Shown piece after piece: positions 43,951-53,393 of a stretch of DNA of 64,000 nucleotides. The notes under the pieces are model-generated. The model worked only from the letters and a program-made list of their open reading frames with translations. It was not told the origin of the DNA and did no database searches. The stretch lies in contig JAVVEG010000009.1 in assembly GCA_032251455.1 (NCBI GenBank), positions 58,397-122,396 of the forward strand, read 5' to 3'. Within the stretch, counting starts at the first letter, position 1, and each line of letters begins with the position of its first letter. A program made the position numbers and the translations under genes. This stretch comes from JAVVEG01 sp032251455 (GTDB lineage Bacteria > Pseudomonadota > Gammaproteobacteria > Pseudomonadales > Pseudohongiellaceae).

Positions 43951-44887
43951 AGCTCATCAGGCGACGATAGCGGCGCTCCAGCAACTCATCGGTCTCCATG
44001 TTTTGCAAATGCTCAAGCTGATCAATCAGTGCCGCCTTGATGGATGCCGCAACGGCCTTGACATCCCGATGGGCACCACCAAGCGGTTCCGGGATGGTCG
44101 CATCGACGATACCCAGCTCTTCCAGCCGGGTGGAGGTCACCCCCATGGCTTCGGCTGCAGCGGCAGCATATTCGGATGATTTCCAGAGGATGGTGGCACA
44201 GCCCTCGGGGGTTATTACAGTGTAGGTGGAGTATTGCAACATATTGAGTTGATCTGCGATGCCAATGGCAATGGCGCCACCTGAATTGGCCTCTCCGGTC
44301 ACCGTGGCTATCAGGGGAGTACGCACCCGCGACATCATGGCCATATTCTCGGCAATGGCTTCATTGATGCCACGTTCTTCGGCATCGATGCCTGGATAGG
44401 CTCCCGGGGTATCAATAAAACTGAGCACCGGCAACTTGAACTGTTCCGCCATGCCAATAAGGCGTCGTGCCTTGCGATACCCCTCCGGGCGGGGCATGCC
44501 GAAATTGTGTCGTACCTTTTCCTTGGTGCCCCGGCCTTTCTGATGGCCCAGGACCATGACGGGTTTACCGTCCAGACGTGCAATGCCACCGATCAACGCC
44601 AGGTCGTCAGCAAACAGGCGATCACCATGCAACTCGTCGAAATCTTCAAAAATATGCGAAATATAATCTGCGGTATAGGGACGCAGGGGGTGACGGGCAA
44701 CCTGCGATATCTGCCAGGGAGTCAAATTGCCATAGATCTTGGCAGTCAACTTGTTGCTTTTTTCCTGCAGCTTCTGGATTTCCTCATTGATATTCAGCTC
44801 ATTGTCATTTCCAACCAGGCGGAGCTCGTTGATCTTGACCTCAAGATCGGCAATGGGCTGTTCAAATTCAAGGTAATTTGGGTTCAT
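43928..44887 (-). CDS. accA: Acetyl-CoA carboxylase carboxyltransferase subunit alpha AccA
   Basis: Half of the carboxyltransferase that makes malonyl-CoA for fatty acid synthesis, with AccD. N-terminal helical arm, then HPLRPYTADYI, GDRLFADDLALIGGIARL, GHQKGRGTKEKVRHNFGMPRPEGYRKA, FIDTPGAYPGIDAEERG and GEANSGGAIAIGIAD. It has 319 residues, usual. The dnaE-accA-tilS order is the common gammaproteobacterial one. Confidence 0.97.
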   Translation of the reverse strand: MNPNYLEFEQPIADLEVKINELRLVGNDNELNINEEIQKLQEKSNKLTAKIYGNLTPWQISQVARHPLRPYTADYISHIFEDFDELHGDRLFADDLALIGGIARLDGKPVMVLGHQKGRGTKEKVRHNFGMPRPEGYRKARRLIGMAEQFKLPVLSFIDTPGAYPGIDAEERGINEAIAENMAMMSRVRTPLIATVTGEANSGGAIAIGIADQLNMLQYSTYTVITPEGCATILWKSSEYAAAAAEAMGVTSTRLEELGIVDATIPEPLGGAHRDVKAVAASIKAALIDQLEHLQNMETDELLERRYRRLMSYGINSQD

Positions 44888-45076
44888 AACGTATTATTTA
44901 TCCTGATAAATCCATCAAAAACTGCTGTAACTTTGGCATAGGTGCCTGATTACTCTGTGAAAGTCTGGGCAAGTCTGCGAAAACCCGCAAAAACCTGCAC
45001 AGCAACCTCACTTTGACTTGCAGCCCTGTGTGCCCATGTATGATAGCAAAAGAATCTCACCAGGGCATGGCAGGCA
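44888..45076. other. Gap between dnaE and accA, no gene seen
   Basis: 189 bases without a supported frame. A short local repetition (GAAAACCCGCAAAAACCTGC) lies near 44978-44998. It probably holds the accA promoter on the minus strand, but no clear -10/-35 pair was found. Confidence 0.4.
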
Positions 45077-48000
45077 TCAATAATCGAGCACGACATTCTG
45101 TCGGCCCAGCTCTTCATGCAATCGCACCAGAAGATCCTGTTCCGGCCGCACAGACCAATCTGTGGACAGTTTTATGCAACCGGATATACCAGGCCGCTGG
45201 TAGTATATTTGCACCGGACAGCCGGGAACCTCCTCTTCATGTTCTGACACTGGCACCCGGTAAGGCTGCAGAATGCTGGCCAGTTGTTCGGCAAAACCGG
45301 TGGCCAGTCGCGCCCGGTCCAGGCGCAAGGTCATATGCCGGGCAAAGCGTTGACGGGCCTCCCGCAAGGTCATTACCTGTCTGGCTCGGCCACGCATATC
45401 ACCACTGTAATCGTCCACGCTGACCTGGCAATCCACCACCAGGATTGTGTCTTTTTGCAGCAGCTCCCGGTACTGCTCATACTCTTTGGCAAACAGGGAA
45501 ATTTCCAGCCTTGCACTGCGATCGTCCAGAGTAATGAAGGCGATGCTGTCGCCCGCCTTGCTGCGCATGGTTCGCATTCCAACCAGCAGGCCGGCAACAA
45601 GCTGACTTTCCCGTTCCGGTTTGAGCTGTGCCAGACGATTACGGCTCAGATGCTGCAGCTCCTCCAGGTATTCATCGATCGGATGACCACTTAAGTACAG
45701 GCCAAGGGTTTCCTTTTCAGCGCTCAGCCGCTGTTGCTGTGTCCAGGGCCGTGACTGTTGCCGTCTCTGTCTATCCGAAAGCGCTGGGGCCGGGTCAATA
45801 TCACCAAACATATCCAGCACACCTGCGGCCTGGTTGCGCTGACTCTGTTCCGCTGCCTGCAGGCAATCAGCCATCGATCCCATCAGCAAAGCCCGCACCG
45901 TATCGGGCGCTCCTGCTTGCAGACAATCCAGGGCGCCTGAACGAATCAACGCTTCCAGGGTGCGTTTGTTGATGCTGCGGCTATCAACACGACTGCAGAA
46001 ATCGAGCAGAGAGGTAAACAGTCCACCCTTGTTTCTGGCCGCTATGATCTGCTTGACCGGACCTTCGCCAAGCCCCTTGATGGCGCCGAGCCCATAGACT
46101 ATCTCGTGTTGCGCATTGACCGTGAATTGAAAAGCCCCGCTATTGACACTCGGAACCAGCAAAGGCAAACCCATACTCCGACATTCCTCGATCAGGGTCA
46201 CCACCTTGTCCGTATTCTGCATGTCGGCAGACAGAACTGCGGCCATGAAATAAGCCGGGTAATGTTGTTTCAGCCAGGCAGTCTGATAGGAAACCAGGGC
46301 ATATGCCGCGGAATGGGATTTATTGAATCCATATCCGGCAAATTTTTCCATCAAATCAAAAATAGAGCCAGCCAGTGCCTTGTCAATCTGTCGGACGCTG
46401 GCTCCTGCCATGAATGCCTCGCGCTGTCTGGCCATATCGTCTGCGTTCTTCTTGCCCATGGCCCGGCGCAACATATCAGCTTCACCAAGGCTGTAATTGG
46501 CCAGTACCTGGGCAATCTGCATCACCTGTTCCTGGTAGAGAATTACCCCATAGGTATTGGCCAGTACCGGTCTCAGTTCTGGGTGTGGATAATTGACTTC
46601 GGCCCTACCATGTTTGCGGTTGATGAAATCATCCACCATACCGGACTGCAATGGCCCAGGACGAAACAAGGCGACCAAAGCTACGATATCCTCGAAACAG
46701 CTGGGCAACAGGCGCTTGATCAGATCTTTCATGCCGCGGGATTCAAGTTGAAAGACTGCAGTGGTTTCAGCACGCTGCAACATCTCATAAACCCGCACGT
46801 CATCCAGAGGAATTGCGGTGATATCCAGCTTCTTGTCTTCCGCTTTCATCTCCTGGGCATTGATCATTTTCACTGCCCAATCGATGATGGTCAGCGTACG
46901 CAGGCCAAGAAAGTCAAACTTTACCAGCCCGGCTGTTTCCACGTCATTTTTATCAAACTGGGTGACCAGGCCCTCTCCATTTTCATCGCAATACAAAGGC
47001 GTGAAGTCTGTAAGCCGGGTCGGAGCGATAACCACTCCACCGGCATGCTTGCCCACATTGCGGGCTATCCCTTCCAGCTTATAGGCCATTTCCATGATTT
47101 CCTGGGCATCCTCATCACTGGCGATGAAGTCGACCAGTTGAGGTTCCATTTCCATGGCTTTGCTCAGGGTCATCCCCGGTTCAAAGGGAATGAGCTTGGA
47201 CAGTTTATCCGCCAGCGCATAGGATTTGCCTTGAACCCTGGCCACATCGCGTACTACCGCCTTGGCCGCCATGGTGCCAAAGGTAATGATCTGGGATACC
47301 GCTTCCTTGCCATACCTTTCGGCCACATGCTGGATAACCCGGTCTCGTCCATCCATGCAGAAATCAATATCGAAATCCGGCATTGATACCCGTTCCGGAT
47401 TGAGAAAACGCTCGAACAGCAGATCATACTTCAGTGGATCCAGATCGGTAATATCCAGCGCCCAGGCAACAATGGAGCCTGCACCGGAACCACGGCCAGG
47501 CCCTACCGGAATATCGTTGTGCTTGGCCCATTGAATGAACTCCATCACAATCAGAAAGTAACCGGGAAAGCCCATCTGATTGATGACTTTAAGTTCAAAG
47601 TCCAGACGCTCAAAATAAGGTTTGCTGAAACTCTCAAAATCGGGCTCTGTGCTTCCCCCATTTATTTTCATCAATTCCCAGCTGCGCAGCAGGCGCCGGT
47701 CAAGCCCCTGCTTGCTCAACTGATAAAAATAGTCCTCCAGCGTAGAGCCTTCTGGGACCGGGTAATTAGGCAAGTAGGGAATACCAAGTTCAAGGGCAAG
47801 ATTACAGCGGCGAGCGATCTCCACCGTATTTTCCAGGGCTTCGGGCAGGTCATTGAAAAGTTCACGCATTTCCTGTGGGCTGCGCAGGTATTGTTGTTCA
47901 CTGTAATTGCGCGTACGACGCGGGTCATCCAGGGTGCGCCGCTCATGAATGCAGACCCGCACCTCATGTGCCTCAAAATCAGCGGAGCGCAGAAATCGCA

Positions 48001-48604
48001 CATCGTTGGTTGCCACCACAGGGCAGGCCATGTTGTTTGCCAGAGCAACCGCCAGTTCGATATAAAGTTCTTCTGATTCACGACCTGTGCGTTGAAGCTC
48101 GAGATAGAAACTGTCAGGAAAACTGCGCATCCATTGCGCGAGCAGTGCCTTGGCCTGATCGCGTTCTCCTTCAAGCAAACAGCGACCTATCTGCCCTTGC
48201 CGGCCACCTGAAAGGGCAATCAGACCCTCTGCATTTTCATGTACCCATTCCGGCCTGACTGTTACCAGTCCATGTGTGGTTTTTTCGGTATAGGCACGCG
48301 ATATCAACCTGGTCAGGCTACGATATCCAAGTTGATTTTTTACCAGCAAAGTCATCAGAAATGGTCTTTCCGGATTTTCGGAATTGCTCAGTAAAATATC
48401 GCTGCCACAAAGCGGTTTGACACCCCCTTTCATTGCTTCGGTATAAAATTTGATGAAGCCAAAAAGATTGCATTGATCGGTAACTGCAACGGCTGGCATA
48501 TTCGCTGCGGCGACGCCTTGGATAAGTTCCGGGATACGCACCAAGCCATCAAGAATGGAATATTCGGTATGTAATTTCAAATGAACAAAATTTTCTGCAC
48601 TCAT
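45077..48604 (-). CDS. dnaE: DNA polymerase III alpha subunit DnaE
   Basis: Replicative polymerase. N-terminal PHP domain (FVHLKLHTEYSILDGLVRI), palm with the catalytic Asp pair in PDFDIDFCMDGRDRV, and GLVKFDFLGLRTLT with the third Asp. The beta-clamp/OB parts follow (RNRLAQLKPERESQLVAGLLVGMR, an OB fold). FNKSHSAAYALVSYQTAWLK is the classical finger motif. It has 1175 residues, as in E. coli (1160). This is the DnaE1 type; no imuA/imuB context. Preceded by rnhB. Confidence 0.98.
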   Translation of the reverse strand: MSAENFVHLKLHTEYSILDGLVRIPELIQGVAAANMPAVAVTDQCNLFGFIKFYTEAMKGGVKPLCGSDILLSNSENPERPFLMTLLVKNQLGYRSLTRLISRAYTEKTTHGLVTVRPEWVHENAEGLIALSGGRQGQIGRCLLEGERDQAKALLAQWMRSFPDSFYLELQRTGRESEELYIELAVALANNMACPVVATNDVRFLRSADFEAHEVRVCIHERRTLDDPRRTRNYSEQQYLRSPQEMRELFNDLPEALENTVEIARRCNLALELGIPYLPNYPVPEGSTLEDYFYQLSKQGLDRRLLRSWELMKINGGSTEPDFESFSKPYFERLDFELKVINQMGFPGYFLIVMEFIQWAKHNDIPVGPGRGSGAGSIVAWALDITDLDPLKYDLLFERFLNPERVSMPDFDIDFCMDGRDRVIQHVAERYGKEAVSQIITFGTMAAKAVVRDVARVQGKSYALADKLSKLIPFEPGMTLSKAMEMEPQLVDFIASDEDAQEIMEMAYKLEGIARNVGKHAGGVVIAPTRLTDFTPLYCDENGEGLVTQFDKNDVETAGLVKFDFLGLRTLTIIDWAVKMINAQEMKAEDKKLDITAIPLDDVRVYEMLQRAETTAVFQLESRGMKDLIKRLLPSCFEDIVALVALFRPGPLQSGMVDDFINRKHGRAEVNYPHPELRPVLANTYGVILYQEQVMQIAQVLANYSLGEADMLRRAMGKKNADDMARQREAFMAGASVRQIDKALAGSIFDLMEKFAGYGFNKSHSAAYALVSYQTAWLKQHYPAYFMAAVLSADMQNTDKVVTLIEECRSMGLPLLVPSVNSGAFQFTVNAQHEIVYGLGAIKGLGEGPVKQIIAARNKGGLFTSLLDFCSRVDSRSINKRTLEALIRSGALDCLQAGAPDTVRALLMGSMADCLQAAEQSQRNQAAGVLDMFGDIDPAPALSDRQRRQQSRPWTQQQRLSAEKETLGLYLSGHPIDEYLEELQHLSRNRLAQLKPERESQLVAGLLVGMRTMRSKAGDSIAFITLDDRSARLEISLFAKEYEQYRELLQKDTILVVDCQVSVDDYSGDMRGRARQVMTLREARQRFARHMTLRLDRARLATGFAEQLASILQPYRVPVSEHEEEVPGCPVQIYYQRPGISGCIKLSTDWSVRPEQDLLVRLHEELGRQNVVLDY

Positions 48605-48623
48605 TGGACACTATCACTTTTCA

Positions 48624-49265
48624 TTATTTCAGTCTGCTTTGCCTTGTGCACTCGGCAACAGGACGAAAGGATTGCCGGTGAATTGCGCAGGGACCATACG
48701 CACGCAAAGCCTGAAGATGGGCGCTTGTCGGGTAACCCTTGTGTTTGGCAAAACCATAACAGGGATATAGACGGTCCTGTTCAAGCATGTCACGGTCCCT
48801 GCTGACCTTGGCCAGAATCGACGCTGCAGCAATGGCTTGCAGCAGGCTGTCACCCTTGATTACAGCTTGTGCTGGATAATCCCAGACAGGGAGATGTTGA
48901 CCATCCACGTAAACCATTTGTGGCACATGGACAAGCTTGTCGACTGCCCGTTTCATGGCAAGCAAACTGGCTTGAAGGATGTTGAGCCTGTCTATTTCTC
49001 TGGCATCGACACTGGCTACAGCATAACACAGGGAACGGCTGATAATCTGATCATACAACTCTTCCCGTTGCTGCCAGCTCAATTTCTTGGAATCATCAAG
49101 TCCTGACAGGGGTTGCTCACGATCAAGCATGACCGCCGCTGCAAACACTGCACCGGCCAGAGGCCCACGGCCAGCCTCATCGACTCCGGCTATCAACAAC
49201 TGATTATGTTCAGAAACATGAAATTGCGCCAGGGTAGGCGCTGATCGGAATACTTTCTGCCTCAT
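48624..49265 (-). CDS. rnhB: Ribonuclease HII RnhB
   Basis: Removes ribonucleotides from DNA duplexes. Catalytic D29-E30 in AGVDEAGRGPLAG, LDDSKKLSWQQRE, VDGQHLP, KGDSLLQAIAAASILAKVSRD with further acidic residues, and YGFAKHKGYPTSAHLQAL. It has 213 residues. It lies between lpxB and dnaE in the conserved lpx-rnhB-dnaE cluster. Confidence 0.96.
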   Translation of the reverse strand: MRQKVFRSAPTLAQFHVSEHNQLLIAGVDEAGRGPLAGAVFAAAVMLDREQPLSGLDDSKKLSWQQREELYDQIISRSLCYAVASVDAREIDRLNILQASLLAMKRAVDKLVHVPQMVYVDGQHLPVWDYPAQAVIKGDSLLQAIAAASILAKVSRDRDMLEQDRLYPCYGFAKHKGYPTSAHLQALRAYGPCAIHRQSFRPVAECTRQSRLK

Positions 49266-49302
49266 AAATCGTATCCTCTAGTTCTTCCCCCACCCGTCCC
49301 TT

Positions 49303-50556
49303 TCAGCTTCCGGGTTTTCTGGCTCCTGAGCTTGATGGGTTTCGATCGGCTATGAGACCAAGCACAGCTGTGGCTGCCTTTTCTTCGGCATTGCAGCGAA
49401 TTTTTTCATGAATACGGGTAAATTTGATGGCCAACCGATCACGCTCTGCCCTGGCATCCAGCAGCGTACAGATTTGCGACTTGAGTAGTGGTACCTGAAC
49501 CTGATGTTGCAAGAATTCCGGGACCAACCTTTCTCCGGCCAATAGATTGGGTAGAGAGACATAAGGCACTTTGACCATGCGTGAAGCCAGCATCCAGGTA
49601 AGTGGCGCCAGGCGATAACAAACAACCATGGGTTTTTTCAATAGCATGGCTTCCAGAGTTGCCGTTCCCGATGCCAACAGAACCAGATCGGCGGCTTGCA
49701 TGGCCAGCTGGGAATTGCCGGCAAACACATGGATACCATCCTCCAGTTGGTTTTCAGACAATAATTGTCTGACCTGCTGCAGGCGTTCGGTATTCGCACA
49801 AGGCAATACAAACTGAAGATCTGGCATCTCTTGCCTGCATGCTTTGGCTGTTGCAATAAAGATGCTGCCAAGCCTGTTGACTTCATCACGGCGACTGCCC
49901 GGCATCAAGGCAAGCACTCTGCCCTGCCCGGTGATACCCAGGGCTTGCCTGGCATCCGCTTGTTGTTGGCTGATATCGGCTGCTGGATCCTGTAGGTCAC
50001 CCAGAGGATGGCCCACAAAACACACAGCAATGTCATGCTGCTCATAGATGGCTGTTTCGAAGGGAAATAAAACCAGCATCAGATCGACGGCGCGCGCTAT
50101 TTTATGAATGCGTTTTTCACCCCATGCCCAGACGCTGGGGCTGACATAATGCACGGTGGCAATACCACGATCATGCAGACTCTGCTCGATGCGCAGATTG
50201 AACCCCGGGGAATCAATACCAATAAACACATCCGGTGGATCATGGAAAAAACGGGTTTCAAGCTGCTTTTTGATACGCAGCAATTCGGGAAGTCTTGCCA
50301 GAGGTTCTACAAACCCCATCACGGAAAGTCTTTCCATTGAAAAGAGGCTGTTAAACCCACAGGCAATCATCTTCGGGCCACCAATCCCTTCGAATACCAC
50401 GTCGGGATGCCGGTGTTGTATCGCCCGCATCAGGCCTGCCCCCAGCGTATCACCGGACACCTCTCCGGCAATTATTCCGATTCGCAGTGGCTTCAGCGCA
50501 ATATTCCCCTGGTGGATTGCTGAATGGAGTGCAGGAACACATCTACTTCCGGGCAT
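49303..50556 (-). CDS. lpxB: Lipid-A-disaccharide synthase LpxB
   Basis: Joins UDP-2,3-diacylglucosamine and 2,3-diacylglucosamine 1-phosphate. Family signatures: IGIIAGEVSGDTLGAGLM, FEGIGGPKM, DSPGFNLRIEQSL, YVSPSVWAWGEKRI, FPFETAIYEQ, VGHPLGD, ALMPGSRRDEVNRL, and the C-terminal ASGTATLEAMLLKKPMVVCYRL. The family core begins about 22 residues inside this frame; the only upstream ATG (50556) would give an odd 20-residue lead within lpxA. A CTG at 50496 overlapping the lpxA TGA, or an ATT at 50502, with AGGGG upstream, would give the expected N-terminus. The start is therefore unsettled. 395-417 residues. Confidence 0.95.
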   Translation of the reverse strand: MPGSRCVPALHSAIHQGNIALKPLRIGIIAGEVSGDTLGAGLMRAIQHRHPDVVFEGIGGPKMIACGFNSLFSMERLSVMGFVEPLARLPELLRIKKQLETRFFHDPPDVFIGIDSPGFNLRIEQSLHDRGIATVHYVSPSVWAWGEKRIHKIARAVDLMLVLFPFETAIYEQHDIAVCFVGHPLGDLQDPAADISQQQADARQALGITGQGRVLALMPGSRRDEVNRLGSIFIATAKACRQEMPDLQFVLPCANTERLQQVRQLLSENQLEDGIHVFAGNSQLAMQAADLVLLASGTATLEAMLLKKPMVVCYRLAPLTWMLASRMVKVPYVSLPNLLAGERLVPEFLQHQVQVPLLKSQICTLLDARAERDRLAIKFTRIHEKIRCNAEEKAATAVLGLIADRNPSSSGARKPGS

Positions 50557-51278
50557 TGTTCGGCCAATGATTGCAATTGAACAATAGCTTCCTGCAGATT
50601 AAGTCCTTTTTTATAGACTATTTTGAAGGCACGGCGGATTTCACGAATCGAGTTCTCGCTGAAACCCCGTCGCTCCAGACCAATGGTATTGATGCTGCGG
50701 GCAGATGGTGGCGTGCCACTGGCAATGATATAGGCAGGTACATCATGGCTGACGTGGGTCATTCCTCCCACCATGGCATGAGCTCCTATCTTGAGGAACT
50801 GATTGACGCCGGCATATCCGCCCAGAACCACCCAATCTGCCACTTCGACATGACCGGAAATACCCACATTATTGGCAAAGACCGTATGATTGCCAACCTG
50901 GCAATCATGGGCAACATGCACATACGGCATGAACAGATTGTCATCGCCGATACGGGTATAACCACCACCTGCTGCTGTGCCACGATGCAGGGTACAGCCT
51001 TCTCTGATGATATTGTCATCCCCGATGTGAAGCCAGGCGACTTCCCCGGAAAACTTCTTGTCTGCGGGATCTTCGCCTACTGACGCAAACTGATAAATAC
51101 GGTTATTCCGTCCCAGCTTTGTGTGTTCACGAATAATGACATGAGAGCCAACAACAGTTCCTTCCCCTATTTCCACTTCCGGCCCGATAATGCTCCACGG
51201 GCCAACACGGACATTATCGGCCAGTCTTGCTGAGGGATCGATAATGGCTCGGGAATCAATCAATGCACTTTCTTTCAA
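50493..51278 (-). CDS. lpxA: UDP-N-acetylglucosamine acyltransferase LpxA
   Basis: First step of lipid A synthesis, transferring 3-hydroxyacyl from acyl-ACP. Left-handed parallel beta-helix of hexapeptide repeats (IDSRAIIDPSARLADNVRVGPW onward), catalytic His in YVHVAHDCQVGN, NVGISGHVEVADWVVLGGYAGVNQF, and a C-terminal helical part (RRGFSENSIREIRRAFKIVYKKGLNL). I place the start at the TTG at 51278, whose TTGA overlaps the fabZ stop and which has AAGGA seven bases upstream. The frame also opens with a GTG at 51299 inside fabZ. About 261 residues, the usual length. Confidence 0.95.
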   Translation of the reverse strand: MKESALIDSRAIIDPSARLADNVRVGPWSIIGPEVEIGEGTVVGSHVIIREHTKLGRNNRIYQFASVGEDPADKKFSGEVAWLHIGDDNIIREGCTLHRGTAAGGGYTRIGDDNLFMPYVHVAHDCQVGNHTVFANNVGISGHVEVADWVVLGGYAGVNQFLKIGAHAMVGGMTHVSHDVPAYIIASGTPPSARSINTIGLERRGFSENSIREIRRAFKIVYKKGLNLQEAIVQLQSLAEQCPEVDVFLHSIQQSTRGILR

Positions 51279-51718
51279 CGTACTTTCCTTTCTGCACACA
51301 TGATGATGGCGGTTCCGACCAATTCATCTCCCACCGAAGCACGACAGCCAAACTTGTAGATGCCACGTTTGTTGGTAATCACCCAGGCCTCAAGCTTTAA
51401 CTGATCGCCTGGCACGACGGGCCGCTTCAGACGCACTTCATCCGCACCCACAAAATAGTACAAATAGCCATCCTTGGGCTTTTTTTCCTGACTCTTGAAA
51501 CCGAGCACCCCAGCAGCCTGGGCCAAGGCCTCGATGATAAGCACACCCGGCATGATGGGATTATCCGGAAAATGACCATTGAAAAAGGGCTCGTTAATGG
51601 TGACGTTTTTATACGCTGAAATGGACTTGCCCAGCTCTATCTCCACCACCCTGTCCACCAATAGGAACGGATAACGCTGGGGCAGGTATTCCTTAATATC
51701 TTCCATTTTCATCATCAT
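51275..51718 (-). CDS. fabZ: 3-Hydroxyacyl-ACP dehydratase FabZ
   Basis: Dehydrates 3-hydroxyacyl-ACP in fatty acid elongation and draws on the same 3-hydroxyacyl-ACP pool as LpxA and LpxD. Hot-dog fold, 147 residues. Catalytic His49 is in NGHFPDNPIMPG, and the catalytic Glu lies in VLIIEALAQAAG. The N-terminus has Met at positions 1, 2, 3 and 5, so the exact start is uncertain by a few codons. Its stop overlaps the lpxA start. Confidence 0.97.
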   Translation of the reverse strand: MMMKMEDIKEYLPQRYPFLLVDRVVEIELGKSISAYKNVTINEPFFNGHFPDNPIMPGVLIIEALAQAAGVLGFKSQEKKPKDGYLYYFVGADEVRLKRPVVPGDQLKLEAWVITNKRGIYKFGCRASVGDELVGTAIIMCAERKVR

Positions 51719-51736
51719 AATAATTTGTTCCCGGTA

Positions 51737-52768
51737 CTATTTATTGGTCAGGCGTTCCAGTTCTTGCAAGCGCTTTGACATCTGATTCAACTGCCCTAAT
51801 CTGACAATATTTTTTTTCCATTCCGCGGACGCCATCAACCGGGTTCCCGAGGAATACATTCCAGGCTTGTTGATAGATTTACTGACCAGAGACATACCAC
51901 TGACCACGACCCTGTCACAAAGCTTGATGTGGCCAACAATACCTACGCCGCCCCCCAATGTGCAATAAGCACCGATATGCGTGCTCCCGGCAATACCTAC
52001 GCAACCACAGATAATGGTGTGTTTGCCAATCCTGCAGTTATGCGCAATCTGTACCTGATTATCAATCTTTACTCCCTCGGCAATGAGCGTGTCATCCAGA
52101 GAACCTCTATCGATGGTCGAGCCGGCACCAATTTCAACATCATTACCTATGTTGACACCCCCCAGTTGGGATATCTTGACAAACTGTTTCCCATCAAAGG
52201 CAAAACCAAAACCATCAGCCCCGATGACTGCACCGGAATGAATGATGACCCGGGCACCCAATACCACGCTGTGATAAATACTGGCATTCGCATAAATCCG
52301 ACAATTATTGCCTATTATGCAATCACTGCCAATATAAACTCCTGGCCCAATATAGCTATCTGAACCTATCCGGACACCCTCTTCTATGACTGCATTGGCT
52401 CCGATACTGACCCCGGGTGCAATGTCAGCATCAGGACTGATAACCGCAGAAGCATGAACGCCGTCAGTAGCAGTCTGATTGTCAATTTGAAAAAGCTGGG
52501 ACGCATGCGCATAACTGACATACGGTGCAGACGAAAGCAGACTGGTGCAGGGACTCAGGTGAGCCTGATCAGGGTGAATGATGACAATGGAAGCCTGGCA
52601 TGCCGATAAATGACTGACATAGGATGGACTGCTGAGAAAACTGAGTTTGCCCGGCCCGGCAGTGCGCAAAGTGGCCAGGCCATTAACCTGCACATCTGCG
52701 TCACCCTGCAACTCCAGACCAAGCTTCCGGGCCAATTCACCCGCTGTATAAACACGCCTTTGTTTCAC
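51737..52768 (-). CDS. lpxD: UDP-3-O-(3-hydroxyacyl)glucosamine N-acyltransferase LpxD
   Basis: Third step of lipid A synthesis. N-terminal uridine-binding domain (YTAGELARKLGLELQGD, GKLSFLSSPSYVSHL), then many hexapeptide repeats forming a beta-helix (ISPDADIAPGVSIGANAVIEEGVRIG...), catalytic His in VQIAHNCRIGKHTIICGCVGIAGS, and a C-terminal helix. It has 343 residues, from a GTG. Lies between skp and fabZ, the conserved order. Confidence 0.97.
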   Translation of the reverse strand: MKQRRVYTAGELARKLGLELQGDADVQVNGLATLRTAGPGKLSFLSSPSYVSHLSACQASIVIIHPDQAHLSPCTSLLSSAPYVSYAHASQLFQIDNQTATDGVHASAVISPDADIAPGVSIGANAVIEEGVRIGSDSYIGPGVYIGSDCIIGNNCRIYANASIYHSVVLGARVIIHSGAVIGADGFGFAFDGKQFVKISQLGGVNIGNDVEIGAGSTIDRGSLDDTLIAEGVKIDNQVQIAHNCRIGKHTIICGCVGIAGSTHIGAYCTLGGGVGIVGHIKLCDRVVVSGMSLVSKSINKPGMYSSGTRLMASAEWKKNIVRLGQLNQMSKRLQELERLTNK

Positions 52769-52795
52769 CTGGCGGGCACCTGGATTCTGCTGAGT

Positions 52796-53317
52796 TTACT
52801 GGGAAGCGCTATTCAGCTCATTGAGTTTTGCCGTAACCAAAGCAGTAATACTATAGCTGTTATTGAAAAAAGCCACACTCTCTGCATTCAGCACCAAATC
52901 ATAACCCCCTTCCTGAACTACAGCCTCTATAGCTCGACCAAGATTCTGGCGCTGACTGTCAACAAATCTCTGTTGGCGCTCCTGCAGGGCAGTCTGTACG
53001 CGCTCCGATATCAGTTGCAGTTGAACCTGCTTCTCTTGTGCCGTTGAATTCAGCTCACGCTTTTCAGCATCACTCATGATGGATTCATCACGTTGGGCTT
53101 TCTCCACCAATTCACGCAATTCAGTGTTGAGACGGTCTGCACGCTGTTGATCCGAGCGGAATTCGGTCTCGATCTGTGCCTGCATTTCTCTGGCCACCTC
53201 AGAGTTGAACAGTGCCTGTTCAAGATTGACAATACCTATAACCGGCTGATTCTGTGCCAACGCAGCTGATGTAAAAATCAGGGTTGTCAGTAATACCAAA
53301 AAATTAACTGCTTTCAC
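52796..53317 (-). CDS. skp: Periplasmic chaperone OmpH/Skp
   Basis: Holds unfolded outer-membrane proteins between the Sec channel and BamA. The signal peptide (VNFLVLLTTLIFTSAALA) is followed by the mature QNQPVIGIVNLEQALFNSEVAREMQAQIETEF and a charged helical hairpin (QQRADRLNTELRELVEKAQRD). It has 173 residues, usual. The start is a GTG with GGGGAG seven bases before it. Immediately downstream of bamA (76 bases) and upstream of lpxD. Confidence 0.95.
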   Translation of the reverse strand: MKAVNFLVLLTTLIFTSAALAQNQPVIGIVNLEQALFNSEVAREMQAQIETEFRSDQQRADRLNTELRELVEKAQRDESIMSDAEKRELNSTAQEKQVQLQLISERVQTALQERQQRFVDSQRQNLGRAIEAVVQEGGYDLVLNAESVAFFNNSYSITALVTAKLNELNSASQ

Positions 53318-53393
53318 GTTTATCTCCCCAAATCTCTTGCTGGACCTTTAGCCAATGGCATTGTAATCAATTTAATACTATAAAAACAACGAG

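Noticed and set aside
46106..47386. 426-codon open frame on the + strand
   Set aside because: Lies entirely opposite dnaE, no domain signature, composition of an antisense frame; dnaE is certain.
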